64,000 nucleotides of DNA from Aeromonas piscicola (GCF_000820005.1 NZ_CDBL01000071.1:123882-187881); one strand, 5' to 3'; shown: positions 46,588 to 56,778, counted from the first letter of the stretch. Notes: a model not told the origin generated them from the sequence alone. A program made the numbers and translations.

Positions 46588-46613
46588 GCCGCTTGTCCGG
46601 GTGGTCATGAAGG

Positions 46614-46641
46614 AAAAAAGCCGGGCTGTCCCGGCTTTTTT
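46614..46641 (+). terminator. terminator of azurin
   Basis: AAAAAAGCCGGG-ctgt-CCCGGCTTTTTT, a strong symmetric hairpin that works in both directions. Confidence 0.93.
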
Positions 46642-46790
46642 CATGATGCGCACCTTGTGCCGATCGCGCGGTGCAGAGGACCCAAGCGATTGAATGAATG
46701 GTTCATTTCGTGATCTGGCGAGGCGTGGCTGCGCCCTGGACGGGATAGAATAGGCCGCAAGCGGGGCTTGTCGCCCCAGACTCAGAATGG

Positions 46791-47003
46791 ATGTGGGTAA
46801 TGAGAGCAGTCAAATGGGTGGTCAGCTGTTGCCTGATGCTGGTGTGCGCCCTGGCGCTGGCGGCAGAGCCCCCGGTCAAGAAGAGCCGCAACGGCATCTG
46901 CCATCCCCAGGGCGGCACCTACTACAGCCGCACCAAGCATTATGTTCCCTACGACACCATGCAGGCCTGTCTCGACAGCGGGGGCCGCGCCCCCAAACGT
47001 TGA
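46791..47003 (+). CDS. small exported protein with SRNGICH...ACLxxGGR motif
   Basis: A 70-residue protein with a Sec signal (cleavage near LALAA-EP), leaving about 45 residues. The mature part KSRNGICHP...YYSRTKHYVPYDTMQACLDSGGRAPK matches a short conserved module seen in many small proteobacterial proteins of unknown function. Its two cysteines could form a disulfide. The start is uncertain: a second ATG at 46800 (MRAVKW) is as likely. Convergent with the HutD-like gene. Confidence 0.65.
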   Translation: MWVMRAVKWVVSCCLMLVCALALAAEPPVKKSRNGICHPQGGTYYSRTKHYVPYDTMQACLDSGGRAPKR

Positions 47004-47035
47004 GCCCGACACCTGGGCCTGCGCGGGCCTCTTCC

Positions 47036-47593
47036 TTATCGGGTTTGCAGGGTAAAGAAGGCGATGGCCGTCTTCTTCTGGCACTCCAGCCTTATGCTCT
47101 CCTCGCCGTTGACCACCAGGGTCTCGTTGATCGCCAAGGCCTGATCCTGCACCGTGAGCTGACCGCTCAGCAGGTGGCAGAGGTAGGTCTTGTCCACCTC
47201 CAGGGTGAGGGTGAGCGGGAAGGGCAGATTCAGCACTCGCACGTTGGCGCTGATGCGCGAGGGATCATAAATGAGCCCCAGGTCCGTCACCTCTTTTTTC
47301 AGCAGCTCGCAGTGGGTCTCGTCATCTCCGCTGAAGTGGGCCGCCTCGAAGGTGGCATAGGGGTGGCCGTTGAGCACGAAGCCGGCGCCGCTGATGGGCA
47401 GCAGGATGCGCTGATAGCCGGGAAATTTGGAGAAGGGGCCAGCGGCCTTGATGGGGGCCGAACTCAGCCGGTAGTCAAAGTCGAGCTTGTCCAGAGTGGC
47501 GCCGCTGGGAGCGATGAGGATCTGGGCAGTGGTGCCCTGCTTGTTCTTCCAGGGCATCTTCAGCTGGTCAGACTCTTTAATCAGGGTGATCAC
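47036..47593 (-). CDS. HutD/Ves family cupin protein
   Basis: A 185-residue cytoplasmic protein of the HutD/Ves bicupin family. It has an N-terminal MPWKNKQGTTAQILI segment (W followed by N/GG-type start), the DFDYRLSSAPIKAAGPFSKFPGYQRILLPISG block and two cupin barrels. HutD is linked to histidine use and Ves to cold response in E. coli, but the biochemical role is unsettled. No hut genes adjoin it, so Ves-like is as likely as HutD. Confidence 0.85.
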   Translation of the reverse strand: MITLIKESDQLKMPWKNKQGTTAQILIAPSGATLDKLDFDYRLSSAPIKAAGPFSKFPGYQRILLPISGAGFVLNGHPYATFEAAHFSGDDETHCELLKKEVTDLGLIYDPSRISANVRVLNLPFPLTLTLEVDKTYLCHLLSGQLTVQDQALAINETLVVNGEESIRLECQKKTAIAFFTLQTR

Positions 47594-47857
47594 TATGGCG
47601 CCTCGGCAGTGGGGTGAGATAAGTGGGCAATGAGGCCAAGTGATACCATCCCCCAGGCCGGCTCACAAGGCAGCGGCGGTTTGCTTTCGTCCGGTTGGCC
47701 ACTATTTAGGCGCATTGGTCTGTCTGCCACCCGGCCTGCTCAAAATACCGTCATTCGACGGGGCCGGGTCGGGTGAAACCCTCAGGCTGTGATCCCTGCG
47801 CTGTTAAACGGGCGGGAGGCCGCTACACTGGCAACTCTCTTGTTGTCTGGAGGCCCC

Positions 47858-48826
47858 ATGGCCCACAAAATCATTCTGGATACGGATCCCGGTATCGACG
47901 ACGCCATGGCAATACTGTTTGCCGAGGCGCACCCTGCCATCGAGCTGCTCGCCATCACCACAGTGTTTGGCAATGCCACCATAGACAACGGCACCCGCAA
48001 CGCGCTCTGGCTCAAGCAGAAATATGGCATGAAGGCGGACGTGGCCCAGGGCGCCGTGGCCCCGCTGCGCCGCGAGCCGGTGGGGCCGACCACGGTCGTG
48101 CACGGCCTGAGCGGGCTGGGGGACATGGAGGCGGGGGAGGTGACCATCACGGCGGATCCCAGACCCGCCTGGCAATATATCGTCGAGGCGGTGAAGGCCG
48201 CGCCTGGCGAGATCACCCTGGTCACCATAGGGCCGCTCACCAACCTGGCGCTGGCACTGCAGGAGGCGCCCGAGATCACCACCCTGGTGAAGCAGGTGGT
48301 GGTGATGGGGGGCGCCTTTGGCGTCAACGGCCATCGCGGCAACGTGACCCCCTATGCCGAGGCCAATATTCACGACGACCCCGACGCCGCCGACCGGGTG
48401 TTTACCGCCGACTGGCCCGTGGTGATCATAGGGCTGGACGTGACCCAGCAGAGCTTCTTCAGCAGCGCCTATCTGGATGCGCTGCGCGATGACGCGGGCG
48501 AGCCGGGCCGCTTCCTGTGGGATGTGAGCCGCTTCTACCTGCGCTTTTACTCGGAGCGCATCGGCCTGGATGGCTGCCACGTGCACGATCCCTCCGCCAT
48601 CGCCTATGTGATAGATCCGACCCTGTTCACCCTGCGGGAAGGGCCGGTGCGGGTCATCAACGAGGGCCCAGCCATCGGCCATACCCTGCAAAAATTCGAT
48701 GGCAAGTCCCATCCCCACGACGGCTGGGTCGACTATCGTGCCCAGCAGGTCGGGGTGGCGGTGCGGGATCAGGCGCTGCTGGCGCTCTATCGCGAGACGC
48801 TGGTGGCCTGGGGCAAGGATTGCTGA
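47858..48826 (+). CDS. ribonucleoside hydrolase (IunH/Rih family)
   Basis: Cytoplasmic Ca2+-dependent N-glycosidase that splits nucleosides into base and ribose for salvage. The 322-residue protein has the N-terminal metal motif DTDPGIDDAMAI (8-19), TTVFGN, VMGGAF and the catalytic His in VHDPSAIAY. Length fits the family. The ATG at 47858 has TGGAGG upstream; the longer frame is rejected. RihA, RihB or RihC preference cannot be decided by eye. It is a stand-alone gene without a transporter next to it. Confidence 0.93.
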   Translation: MAHKIILDTDPGIDDAMAILFAEAHPAIELLAITTVFGNATIDNGTRNALWLKQKYGMKADVAQGAVAPLRREPVGPTTVVHGLSGLGDMEAGEVTITADPRPAWQYIVEAVKAAPGEITLVTIGPLTNLALALQEAPEITTLVKQVVVMGGAFGVNGHRGNVTPYAEANIHDDPDAADRVFTADWPVVIIGLDVTQQSFFSSAYLDALRDDAGEPGRFLWDVSRFYLRFYSERIGLDGCHVHDPSAIAYVIDPTLFTLREGPVRVINEGPAIGHTLQKFDGKSHPHDGWVDYRAQQVGVAVRDQALLALYRETLVAWGKDC

Positions 48827-48981
48827 GTTGCGCTTGGATAGTGCTCAGATGACGCGCGGCTGTGATCCCCGCCAAACAATCGGGCTCAATGGCGGCTTAT
48901 ACTGGCAGCTATGGCCCGGTCGGGAGGGAACAAGATGGCCCTGACTGGCGTGCGGATATCGAGTGGTTAGGAGGGAAATAG

Positions 48982-49317
48982 ATGGCCTGGTTATCCTTGT
49001 TGGTGGCGGTTGCTCTGATCTGGTGGTTGATGAAGCTGGGGCGGGGCGCCCTGTTCGAGATCCGGCTTGCGCCGGGCAAGCTGGTGGTCAAGCGGGGCAA
49101 GGTGTCTCCCGCGTTCATTGAGCATGCCAAGCAGATATTGCGCCATGAGACGGTGCGGGGCCGCATTCTGGGTCAGCGTGACGGAGACGGCGTCAAGCTG
49201 GTCTTCTCCCGCTCCATCCCCGAGCCGGTGGCCCAGCGTTTTCGCAATGTCTTCCCCTATGCCGATTACCGCCAGCCAGCGGCGCCTCAGCCGGGGTCAA
49301 AACCGCGCAAGGGGTGA
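48982..49317 (+). CDS. DUF3634 family small membrane-anchored protein
   Basis: A 111-residue protein with one N-terminal transmembrane helix (about 2-18, WLSLLVAVALIWWL). A basic cytoplasmic part follows (FEIRLAPGKLVVKRGKVSPAFIEHAK...RVRGRILG). It matches the DUF3634 proteins of Vibrio and Aeromonas, whose function is unknown. GGAGGG precedes the ATG. The last 15 residues are Pro/Gln/Lys-rich and probably disordered. A terminator follows. Confidence 0.82.
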   Translation: MAWLSLLVAVALIWWLMKLGRGALFEIRLAPGKLVVKRGKVSPAFIEHAKQILRHETVRGRILGQRDGDGVKLVFSRSIPEPVAQRFRNVFPYADYRQPAAPQPGSKPRKG

Positions 49318-49344
49318 TCCCCAGCCTTGCAGTTCACCAATAGC

Positions 49345-49373
49345 AAACGGGCCTCCAGTGGAGGCCCGTTTTT
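49345..49373 (+). terminator. terminator after the DUF3634 gene
   Basis: AAACGGGCCTCC-agt-GGAGGCCCGTTTTT, a 12-bp stem with T-run. It also faces the convergent cytochrome gene. Confidence 0.93.
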
Positions 49374-49416
49374 ATGGTGCTGCGCGATGCAATGGTGCTG
49401 CACTGGCGCCGGAGTT

Positions 49417-50622
49417 TTACTCCTTGCCGTGCAGCTCGCGCTGCGCCTTGACGGTTGCCGGTTTGATGGCCACCCCTTCATTACCCCAGGAGGCGCGCAA
49501 TGTGTTGACCAGCCCGGCCACCTGCTCGTCGTTGAGGGTCCAGCCATAACCCGGCATGTGGTAGCCGATATGACCCTGGGTAATGGGGGTCTCGGCGCCG
49601 TATAGCAGCACGTTGAGCAGGCTGGCAGGATCGTCGGCCAGCACTGTCTGGTTGCCCACCAGCGATGGAATCACCCCATCATTGCCCTGACCGTTGACCC
49701 CGTGGCAGGTGGAGCAGTACATGGCATAGTCCGCCTTGCCGCCCGCGTTGGCGTAGGCCCGGTTGCCTGGGGCTGGCGGCGTATGGTCCCCGATCTCGGT
49801 GAGATAGGTGGCTATGCTGGCCAGATCTGTGTCGCTGAAGTACTGGCTGCTGTGAGTGATCACTTCCGCCATGGGGCCAGAGACTGCCTGATGCTGGCTG
49901 CGACCGGTTTTCAGCAGATCGATCAGCGCCTGTTTGTCGTAGCGGGTGCCGCGAATGTTGGGGGCATACCAGCCATCCAGGGTGGCGCCGCTCAGATAGA
50001 GGGGATCTGCCTCGGTCAGCGCCTTCTCCTGCATGCCGAGTCCGCGTGGGGTGTGGCAGCTGCCGCAGTGACCGGCGCCCTGCACCAGATAGGCGCCGCG
50101 GTTCCACTGTTCGCTCTTGCCCGCCACCGGGGTGAAGCGACTGTCGTCGTGATACACCCAGTTCCAGCCCATCAGCGGCCAGCGCATGTTGAGCGGCCAG
50201 GGGATATCGCTCTCCTTGTTGGCGATGGCCAGCGGCTGCACCTCCTTCATCAGATGGTGGTAGAGATCTTCGAGATCTGTATCGCTCATCTTGGCGTAGG
50301 CGGTGTAGGGCATGGCCGGGTAGAGCTGGTGACCATCACGGGCCACCCCTTCGCGCATCACCTTGATGAACTCCGGCAGGCTGTAGTTGCCGATGCCGTG
50401 GGTCTTGTCGGGAGTAATGTTGGTGGCAAACACGGTGCCGATGGGGGTTGGAAAGCCTTTGCCGCCCGCCAGCGGCTGGCTGGTTTCGCTGGTGTGACAG
50501 GCGGTGCAATCCCCCAGTTTGGCAACATATTCCCCCGCCGACATGGCGGGCGCAGCCTGTGCAGCCAGGGTGGGCAGGGCCAGCAGCAGGGCGCTGGCGG
50601 TCAGTGACAGGGCGCGAATCAT
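49417..50622 (-). CDS. triheme cytochrome c subunit
   Basis: A 401-residue exported cytochrome with a signal peptide (cleavage near LAAQA-AP). Three class I heme sites are present: CTACH (about 39-43), CGSCH (about 186-190) and CSTCH (about 305-309). This is the layout of the cytochrome subunit of membrane-bound alcohol, aldehyde and gluconate dehydrogenases, which passes electrons from a periplasmic flavin or PQQ subunit to ubiquinone. Its start overlaps the end of the flavin oxidoreductase gene by four bases, so the two are translationally coupled and almost surely one enzyme. The divergent cyo operon could oxidise the resulting quinol. Confidence 0.92.
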   Translation of the reverse strand: MIRALSLTASALLLALPTLAAQAAPAMSAGEYVAKLGDCTACHTSETSQPLAGGKGFPTPIGTVFATNITPDKTHGIGNYSLPEFIKVMREGVARDGHQLYPAMPYTAYAKMSDTDLEDLYHHLMKEVQPLAIANKESDIPWPLNMRWPLMGWNWVYHDDSRFTPVAGKSEQWNRGAYLVQGAGHCGSCHTPRGLGMQEKALTEADPLYLSGATLDGWYAPNIRGTRYDKQALIDLLKTGRSQHQAVSGPMAEVITHSSQYFSDTDLASIATYLTEIGDHTPPAPGNRAYANAGGKADYAMYCSTCHGVNGQGNDGVIPSLVGNQTVLADDPASLLNVLLYGAETPITQGHIGYHMPGYGWTLNDEQVAGLVNTLRASWGNEGVAIKPATVKAQRELHGKE

Positions 50623-52544
50623 TGGGCACCTCCCTTCTGTATGGCGACCAGCTCGTTGACCGCGCGCCAGGCCTGATCGATGGCGGAGTGGGCATAGGGG
50701 CTCCAGTCCGAGTCGGAGTTGGCTATGGTGATGTTGCCGATGGGCTGGCGACCCAGTTCAATCCATTTTTCACACTGCGCCTCGTCATCGAACAGGGTGT
50801 TGGTGATATAGGAGTAGCCGTGGGACCAGCGGTTGACCGTGATGGCGAGGATATCCTGCTCATGGTTGAAACCGGCGCTGCCCAGCATTCCCTGCAGCTG
50901 TTCGCGGATCATCTGCTCATGCTGCTCGAACGGCATGCCGAGGATCATGGCGCGCCCCTTGCGGGACTGCTCGCGGGACGAGAGACCGCTGCCCGGCAGG
51001 GTCGGCACATAGACCATGTGCAGGCACATGGGCTGATCCGGGCTCTTGGGATGTTCGTAGCCGCCGAGGTTGACCGGGTAGTCCAGCTTGACCCGGCTGT
51101 AGGGGGCTGCCGGGGAATAGACCTCGTGCACCCCCAGCTTGACGAAGGCGTGCCAGTTCTTGATCACCACCTTGGTGTAGACCAGCGGCGCCTTGGCATT
51201 CTGGCGCAGCGCCTCCTTCTGGGGCTCCGGCAGCTCGGGCACCATGTAGGGGATCATCATGTTGTAGCCGGCCATGACTGACTGCTTGGCCCGTACCCGA
51301 TGCAGTTTCCCCTCTTTGATATAGGTAACATCCACCGCCAGCTTGCCGTCGGCGAGGCGCACGTTCTTCGCCTGCAACGCCGTGCTGCCAAGGCGCAGTT
51401 GCACCTTGTGCTCCGGCAGGTCGAGCTTGCCGTAGTCAAACTTGGCCAGCACCACATCCTGCATGGTGTGGCCGGGGGCCACCTGGGGAATGAGCTTGCG
51501 CACCATCAAGCGGGTCAGGCCGGCGTTGCCATCCGGGAAGTGGAAGATGTAGGGATCGTCCAGCTCCGCCTGCTCCTCGGCATCGAGGGGAGTGAGATCC
51601 AGCCCATCGAAGCCCGGCAGGGCACAGAGACGAGCATCTGCACAGGCGGTGGCGTCTATGCCGACCGCCTGGAAGTCGTTGGTGCGCTGCTGGAAGTAAG
51701 TGATCGCCCGTTCGCTGAGCCCCACCTTGTCGCGCAGGAAGGTGGTGTAGCTGTTGCGGGTGACCCACTCGTCCTGCTGCTCGCGGGTCATGCCACTCAG
51801 GTAGTCGATCTTCGATTCGTGCAGGGCAAGCAGGGCGGCACGGTCGCTCTCGTTGAGCGGGAAGTCACCGATAAACTCCGCCAGCGGTCGGCCGTTCAAG
51901 CGATCGCGGGGGATGTCGTCGGCCACGTTGTGGCCCGGATCACCGCTCACCACCTTGTTGACGCCAAAGTGCTGCTCGTCGAAATAGACGCCGCGGCTCA
52001 GCCCCAGATCGGGATAGAAGGTCTGCTGGAAGCCCTTGGCCAGCTCGTCGATATTGACCTCAAGCGCCTTGAGCAGCCCGAGCGCGATGGGGCTGTAGAC
52101 GGAGCGCGGCGATTGCAGGGATTCACTGCCGCCGTAGCCCAGTCGCAGGCCATCGGGGGTGGTGAACTCGTTGCGCTTGGCGTGGCCGCCAAAATCGTCG
52201 TGGTTGTCGAGCAGCAGGATCTTTTTATCCGCCCCCAGCAATTGCTGATAGAAGCAGGCGGCGGCCAGGCCGCTTATCCCGGCACCGACGATCACCAGAT
52301 CATACTCACCCTCAAGGGGGACATTGGCGAAGTCATACTGCTTGCCGTCGCGGGCTATGCTGTGGGCCGGCTCGAAGGAGCCCGGGTGGTTGCCGCGAAG
52401 GCCGGTGAGGGCGGGCGGATAGGCCAGCGTCTTGTCGGCCAATGTGCTGCCGCCTTGCGCTGCTTGCAGCAGATTGATGGGGGCGACACCGGCCGCAATC
52501 GCTATGGCTACGCCGTTGAGAAAGTCTCTGCGTGTGATACTCAT
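50619..52544 (-). CDS. Tat-exported FAD-dependent oxidoreductase, spermidine-dehydrogenase-like
   Basis: A 641-residue protein with a twin-arginine signal (SITRRDFLNGVAIAIAAG), so it is exported folded with its cofactor. A Rossmann FAD motif VIVGAGISGLAAACFY (about 84-99) and a later flavin-contact region (NITIANSDSDWSPYAHSAIDQAW, near the end) mark an amine-oxidase-like flavoenzyme. Overall resemblance is to bacterial SpdH-type proteins, but the substrate is an inference. It is paired with a triheme cytochrome c by a four-base overlap, suggesting a periplasmic dehydrogenase feeding the quinone pool. Confidence 0.75.
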   Translation of the reverse strand: MSITRRDFLNGVAIAIAAGVAPINLLQAAQGGSTLADKTLAYPPALTGLRGNHPGSFEPAHSIARDGKQYDFANVPLEGEYDLVIVGAGISGLAAACFYQQLLGADKKILLLDNHDDFGGHAKRNEFTTPDGLRLGYGGSESLQSPRSVYSPIALGLLKALEVNIDELAKGFQQTFYPDLGLSRGVYFDEQHFGVNKVVSGDPGHNVADDIPRDRLNGRPLAEFIGDFPLNESDRAALLALHESKIDYLSGMTREQQDEWVTRNSYTTFLRDKVGLSERAITYFQQRTNDFQAVGIDATACADARLCALPGFDGLDLTPLDAEEQAELDDPYIFHFPDGNAGLTRLMVRKLIPQVAPGHTMQDVVLAKFDYGKLDLPEHKVQLRLGSTALQAKNVRLADGKLAVDVTYIKEGKLHRVRAKQSVMAGYNMMIPYMVPELPEPQKEALRQNAKAPLVYTKVVIKNWHAFVKLGVHEVYSPAAPYSRVKLDYPVNLGGYEHPKSPDQPMCLHMVYVPTLPGSGLSSREQSRKGRAMILGMPFEQHEQMIREQLQGMLGSAGFNHEQDILAITVNRWSHGYSYITNTLFDDEAQCEKWIELGRQPIGNITIANSDSDWSPYAHSAIDQAWRAVNELVAIQKGGAQ

Positions 52545-53153
52545 GGCAATCCCTGTTGTAAAAGAGTCAAATGAGAAATGGGATAGGTTGAATTCGTGAC
52601 TGGCTTGGTAACGAAGGGGCGCAACCTAACGCCATATCCGGATGGAGTCCATGGCTTTGATAATAACTTATTAAACAAAATGATGAGTCCTGTGATGGTG
52701 TAGGCTGGAAGAAATGCATGGAACATGCATCTTTGCGTACAATGGCCCCATCAAATCCATGGAATTAATTATGGTTTAATTTGATTAATTATGGTCCGCA
52801 TTGAGCTCCATTGGATTATCACCCTGTTCGGTGCTGCCGCCAAAAATAGCGTCTGTATTTTATACAGATAGCAAAAAATGAGGTGATTTAACCATGCCAA
52901 ATACAAGGACAAATAGCTATCTGTCTATTCAATCAGCAACAATTGGATGAAATAAAGTCAGTGAATGATGAATTCATGATGTGTCGGTATTGATAAATGC
53001 CTTGCCGTCAAGGTATTAACATGCTTCACAGGTCAATCCCAAACCGAACACAAGTTCGGGATTAATTTTTCATGTTGTTCACATACCCCCCCGATGCAAT
53101 AGAATGATGCGTTTTTATTACAACTTTACGCCTTGCGAAGATGAGGAAACGGC
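52545..53153. promoter_or_regulatory. AT-rich divergent control region, flavin enzyme / cyoA
   Basis: About 609 bp, much more AT-rich than the flanking genes. ATTAATTATGGT occurs twice (52764-52775 and 52784-52795), starts exactly 20 bp apart. A 7-bp inverted repeat TCTGTAT-ttt-ATACAGA lies at 52852-52868. The TTAATTA cores resemble ArcA half-sites, and ArcA represses cyo in E. coli, but this is inference. No gene seen. Confidence 0.6.
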
Positions 53154-54179
53154 ATGAGACCTGATGTAAAAAGGGGCTTGGGCGCCTTGCTGTTGCTCGC
53201 GACAACCGGCTTGCTCAGTGGTTGCGACATGGCTCTAATGAGCCCCAAAGGGCAGATTGGTCTGGAACAGAAATCACTGATATTAACGGCCATCGGGCTG
53301 ATGTTAATTGTAGTGATTCCTGTGATTATTATGGCAGTGGCATTCTCTCGTAAATACAGAGCATCCAATACCAATGCCAAATATACCCCGGATTGGTCTC
53401 ACTCCAACAAGATTGAAGCGGTCGTCTGGACCGTACCCGTCATTATTGTCGCCATCCTGGCGGTCATTACCTGGAAAACATCCCACTCGCTGGATCCTTA
53501 TAAACCGCTGGAATCGGATGTCAAACCGATCCAGGTCGATGTTATTTCCCTCGACTGGAAGTGGTTGTTCGTCTATCCGGAACTGGGCATCGCCTCGGTC
53601 AATGAGCTGGCCTTCCCGGTCAATACCCCGGTCAATTTCCGGGTGACCTCCGACACTGTGATGAACTCCTTCTTCATTCCCCAGCTGGGCGGTCAGATCT
53701 ACGCCATGGCGGGCATGCAGACCAAGTTGCATCTCATTGCCAACGAGGCGGGCCAATACAAGGGGATCTCCGGCAGTTACAGCGGCGCCGGTTTCTCCGG
53801 CATGAAGTTCAAGGCCATCGCCACGCGGGATCAGGCTGACTTCGATGCCTGGGTCGCCAAGGTGAAACAGTCACCCAAGATGCTCGCCACCATGGCCGAG
53901 TTCGAGGCCCTGGCCAAGCAGAGCCAGAACAACCCGGTGGAGTATTTCGCCAGTGCCGACCCGGCCCTGTTCGTCAATGTGATCAACAAGTTCATGGGCG
54001 ACATGAAATCGGGTGAGCACCAGGGCATGGCGCACGAGGGTGCCATGCAGCATGGCGACACCCTGGATCATCAAGCAATGGACCATGACAAGATGACCCA
54101 TGATGCACAGATGGATCATGCCGGGCATATGGCCATGCCGATGGATGACAAGAGTGTGAAAGCAGGATCCGAGGAATAA
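53154..54179 (+). CDS. cyoA: cytochrome bo quinol oxidase subunit II
   Basis: Inner-membrane subunit II of the proton-pumping ubiquinol oxidase. The 341-residue lipoprotein (lipobox LLSGC, Cys 24) has two transmembrane helices (about 40-63 and 86-106) and a periplasmic cupredoxin domain (about 120-225). In that domain the Cu-A cysteines are absent ([14 protein letters not shown]), as expected for a quinol enzyme. A COX-ARM-like segment follows. An unusual His/Met-rich tail closes the protein (about 287-331, with [27 protein letters not shown]). It is first in cyoABCDE. Confidence 0.95.
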   Translation: MRPDVKRGLGALLLLATTGLLSGCDMALMSPKGQIGLEQKSLILTAIGLMLIVVIPVIIMAVAFSRKYRASNTNAKYTPDWSHSNKIEAVVWTVPVIIVAILAVITWKTSHSLDPYKPLESDVKPIQVDVISLDWKWLFVYPELGIASVNELAFPVNTPVNFRVTSDTVMNSFFIPQLGGQIYAMAGMQTKLHLIANEAGQYKGISGSYSGAGFSGMKFKAIATRDQADFDAWVAKVKQSPKMLATMAEFEALAKQSQNNPVEYFASADPALFVNVINKFMGDMKSGEHQGMAHEGAMQHGDTLDHQAMDHDKMTHDAQMDHAGHMAMPMDDKSVKAGSEE

Positions 54180-54182
54180 TTG

Positions 54183-56159
54183 ATGTTTGGAAAATTAACG
54201 CTCGACGCTGTCCCGTACCATGAACCCATTATCATGGTCACGATAGCCGCTATCTTATTGGGCGGGCTGGCTATCGCCGGGCTGATCACCTATTTCGGCA
54301 AGTGGCAGTATCTGTGGAAAGAGTGGTTCACTTCTGTGGATCACAAGCGTCTCGGTATCATGTATCTTATCCTGGGGATGGTCATGCTGCTGCGTGGCTT
54401 TGCCGATGCGGTCATGATGCGTACCCAGCAGGTGATGGCCTCGGCCGGTGGCGAAGGTATATTGCCACCCCACCACTACGACCAGATCTTCACCGCCCAC
54501 GGCGTCATCATGATCTTCTTTGTGGCCATGCCACTGGTGATCGGCCTGATGAACATAGTGGTGCCGCTGCAGATTGGTGCCCGTGACGTGGCCTTCCCCT
54601 TCCTCAACAACCTGAGCTTCTGGTTTACAGCTGCTGCCGTGGTGCTGATCAACGTCTCCCTCGGGGTCGGTGAATTTGCCCAGACCGGCTGGCTGGCCTA
54701 TCCGCCCTTGTCGGGCAAGGAGTTCAGTCCCGGGGTCGGGGTCGATTACTGGATCTGGAGTCTGCAGATCTCGGGGTTGGGCACCCTGCTGACCGGCGTC
54801 AACTTCTTTGCCACCATCATCAGGATGCGTGCCCCCGGCATGACCATGATGCGGCTGCCGGTGTTCACCTGGACCGCGCTGTGCGCCAACATTTTGATCA
54901 TCGCCTCCTTCCCGATCCTGACCGTCACCATAGCCCTGCTCACCGCAGACCGTTACCTGGGTACCCATTTCTTTACCAATGACATGGGTGGCAACATGAT
55001 GATGTACATCAACCTGATCTGGGCCTGGGGTCACCCCGAGGTGTATATCCTGGTGCTGCCGGTGTTCGGGATCTTCTCCGAAGTGGTGGCGACTTTCTGC
55101 AAGAAGAAGCTGTTCGGCTACACCTCCCTGGTGTGGGCGACCATTGCCATTACCGTGCTCTCCTTCGTGGTCTGGCTGCACCACTTCTTCACCATGGGAT
55201 CGGGTGCCAACGTGAATGCCTTCTTCGGCATCACCACCATGATCATCTCCATCCCGACCGGGGTGAAGATCTTCAACTGGCTGTTCACCATGTACCGCGG
55301 TCGCATCGAGTTCACCTCGCCCATGCTGTGGACCGTCGGTTTCATCATCACCTTCACCGTGGGTGGCATGACGGGGGTACTGCTGTCGGTACCGGCTGCG
55401 AACTTCGTGCTGCACAACAGCCTGTTCCTGATCGCCCACTTCCACAACGTCATCATCGGTGGCGTGGTGTTCGGTTGCTTCGCCGGCATCACCTACTGGT
55501 TCCCGAAGGCGTTCGGCTTCAAGCTGGATGACGTCTGGGGCAAGCGTGCCTTCTGGTTCTGGATCACCGGTTTCTTCGTGGCCTTCATGCCGCTCTACGT
55601 GCTGGGCTTCATGGGCATGACCCGTCGGGTCAGCCAGAACATAGATCCCGAGTTCCACGGCTGGCTGGTGGTGGCTGCCTGTGGTGCCGGCCTGATTGCC
55701 ATCGGCGTCCTGTGCCAGGTGATCCAGGTGGTGGTCAGTATTCGTGACCGCGAGAAGAACCGCGATCTGACGGGCGATCCCTGGGGTGGCCGTACCCTGG
55801 AGTGGTCGACCTCTTCCCCGCCGCCCTTCTACAACTTCGCCATCGAGCCGAAGATCACCGGTCTGGATGCCTTCTGGGAAGCCAAGCAGGATGGTTCTGC
55901 CTATCAGCAACCCAAACATTATGACCCGATCCACATGCCGAAAAACTCCGGTGCCGGTGTCATCATCGCTGCCTTCAGCGTGGTGTTCGGTTTCGCCATG
56001 ATCTGGCACATCTGGTGGATGGCCATCGCCGGCTTCGTCGGCATGATAGCCACCTGGATCATCCACAGCTTCAATGAGGACGTGGATTACTACGTGCAGG
56101 TTGACGAGATCGAGCGGATCGAGCGTCAGCATTTTGAAAATCTCAACAAGGTGGCTTAA
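54183..56159 (+). CDS. cyoB: cytochrome bo quinol oxidase subunit I
   Basis: Catalytic subunit with low-spin heme b, heme o and Cu-B. The 658 residues form about 15 transmembrane helices. Ligand motifs are the His in [28 protein letters not shown] (Cu-B His and cross-linked Tyr), LHHFFTMG, and [11 protein letters not shown] with the heme His pair. ATG at 54183 follows GAGGAAT, 3 bp after cyoA; a TTG one codon earlier is unlikely. Confidence 0.97.
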   Translation: MFGKLTLDAVPYHEPIIMVTIAAILLGGLAIAGLITYFGKWQYLWKEWFTSVDHKRLGIMYLILGMVMLLRGFADAVMMRTQQVMASAGGEGILPPHHYDQIFTAHGVIMIFFVAMPLVIGLMNIVVPLQIGARDVAFPFLNNLSFWFTAAAVVLINVSLGVGEFAQTGWLAYPPLSGKEFSPGVGVDYWIWSLQISGLGTLLTGVNFFATIIRMRAPGMTMMRLPVFTWTALCANILIIASFPILTVTIALLTADRYLGTHFFTNDMGGNMMMYINLIWAWGHPEVYILVLPVFGIFSEVVATFCKKKLFGYTSLVWATIAITVLSFVVWLHHFFTMGSGANVNAFFGITTMIISIPTGVKIFNWLFTMYRGRIEFTSPMLWTVGFIITFTVGGMTGVLLSVPAANFVLHNSLFLIAHFHNVIIGGVVFGCFAGITYWFPKAFGFKLDDVWGKRAFWFWITGFFVAFMPLYVLGFMGMTRRVSQNIDPEFHGWLVVAACGAGLIAIGVLCQVIQVVVSIRDREKNRDLTGDPWGGRTLEWSTSSPPPFYNFAIEPKITGLDAFWEAKQDGSAYQQPKHYDPIHMPKNSGAGVIIAAFSVVFGFAMIWHIWWMAIAGFVGMIATWIIHSFNEDVDYYVQVDEIERIERQHFENLNKVA

Positions 56160-56163
56160 TTCC

Positions 56164-56778
56164 ATGGCGACTGACGTTCTACATCACACTCACGGCGCCC
56201 ATGACGATCATGGGCACCATGATGCCGGTGCCACCAAGGTGTTCGGCTTCTGGATCTACCTGATGAGTGACTGCATCCTGTTTGCGACCCTGTTCGCAAC
56301 CTATGCAGTCCTGGTCAACGGCACCGCCGGTGGCCCGAGCGGCAAGGACATCTTCGAACTGCCGTTCGTGTTCGCTGAAACCATGCTGCTGCTGCTGAGC
56401 TCCATCACCTTCGGGTTCGGCATGCTGGCAATGAACAAGAACAAGGTTTCCGCGGTCAATACCTGGCTGCTGGTGACTTTCCTGCTTGGCGCCGGCTTCA
56501 TCGCTATGGAGATCTACGAGTTCCATCACCTGATCGCCGAAGGCTTCGGCCCGCAGCGCAGCGGTTTCCTCTCCGCCTTCTTCACCCTGGTCGGTACCCA
56601 CGGGATCCACGTGACCAGTGGCCTGGTCTGGATCATCGTGATGATGGTACTGATCAGCAAGAAGGGGCTGACCGAGCGCAACCGTACTCGCCTGATGTGC
56701 CTGAGCCTGTTCTGGCACTTCCTGGACGTGGTGTGGATCTGCGTCTTCACCGTGGTCTATCTGATGGGGGTCATGTAA
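56164..56778 (+). CDS. cyoC: cytochrome bo quinol oxidase subunit III
   Basis: A 204-residue membrane protein with five helices. It has a His-rich N terminus ([16 protein letters not shown]), common in CyoC. Signature segments are [23 protein letters not shown] and [14 protein letters not shown], with the C-terminal [20 protein letters not shown]. The ATG at 56164 follows the cyoB stop by 4 bp; the upstream frame extension overlaps cyoB and is rejected. Confidence 0.96.
   Translation: MATDVLHHTHGAHDDHGHHDAGATKVFGFWIYLMSDCILFATLFATYAVLVNGTAGGPSGKDIFELPFVFAETMLLLLSSITFGFGMLAMNKNKVSAVNTWLLVTFLLGAGFIAMEIYEFHHLIAEGFGPQRSGFLSAFFTLVGTHGIHVTSGLVWIIVMMVLISKKGLTERNRTRLMCLSLFWHFLDVVWICVFTVVYLMGVM

Noticed and set aside
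46132..46653. 173-codon frame opposite azurin
   Set aside because: Antisense shadow of a clearly recognised azurin gene.
52852..52868. Possible LexA box (CTGT...ACAG) upstream of cyoA
   Set aside because: The spacing is seven bases, not eight, so it does not fit LexA; kept only as an unnamed palindrome.
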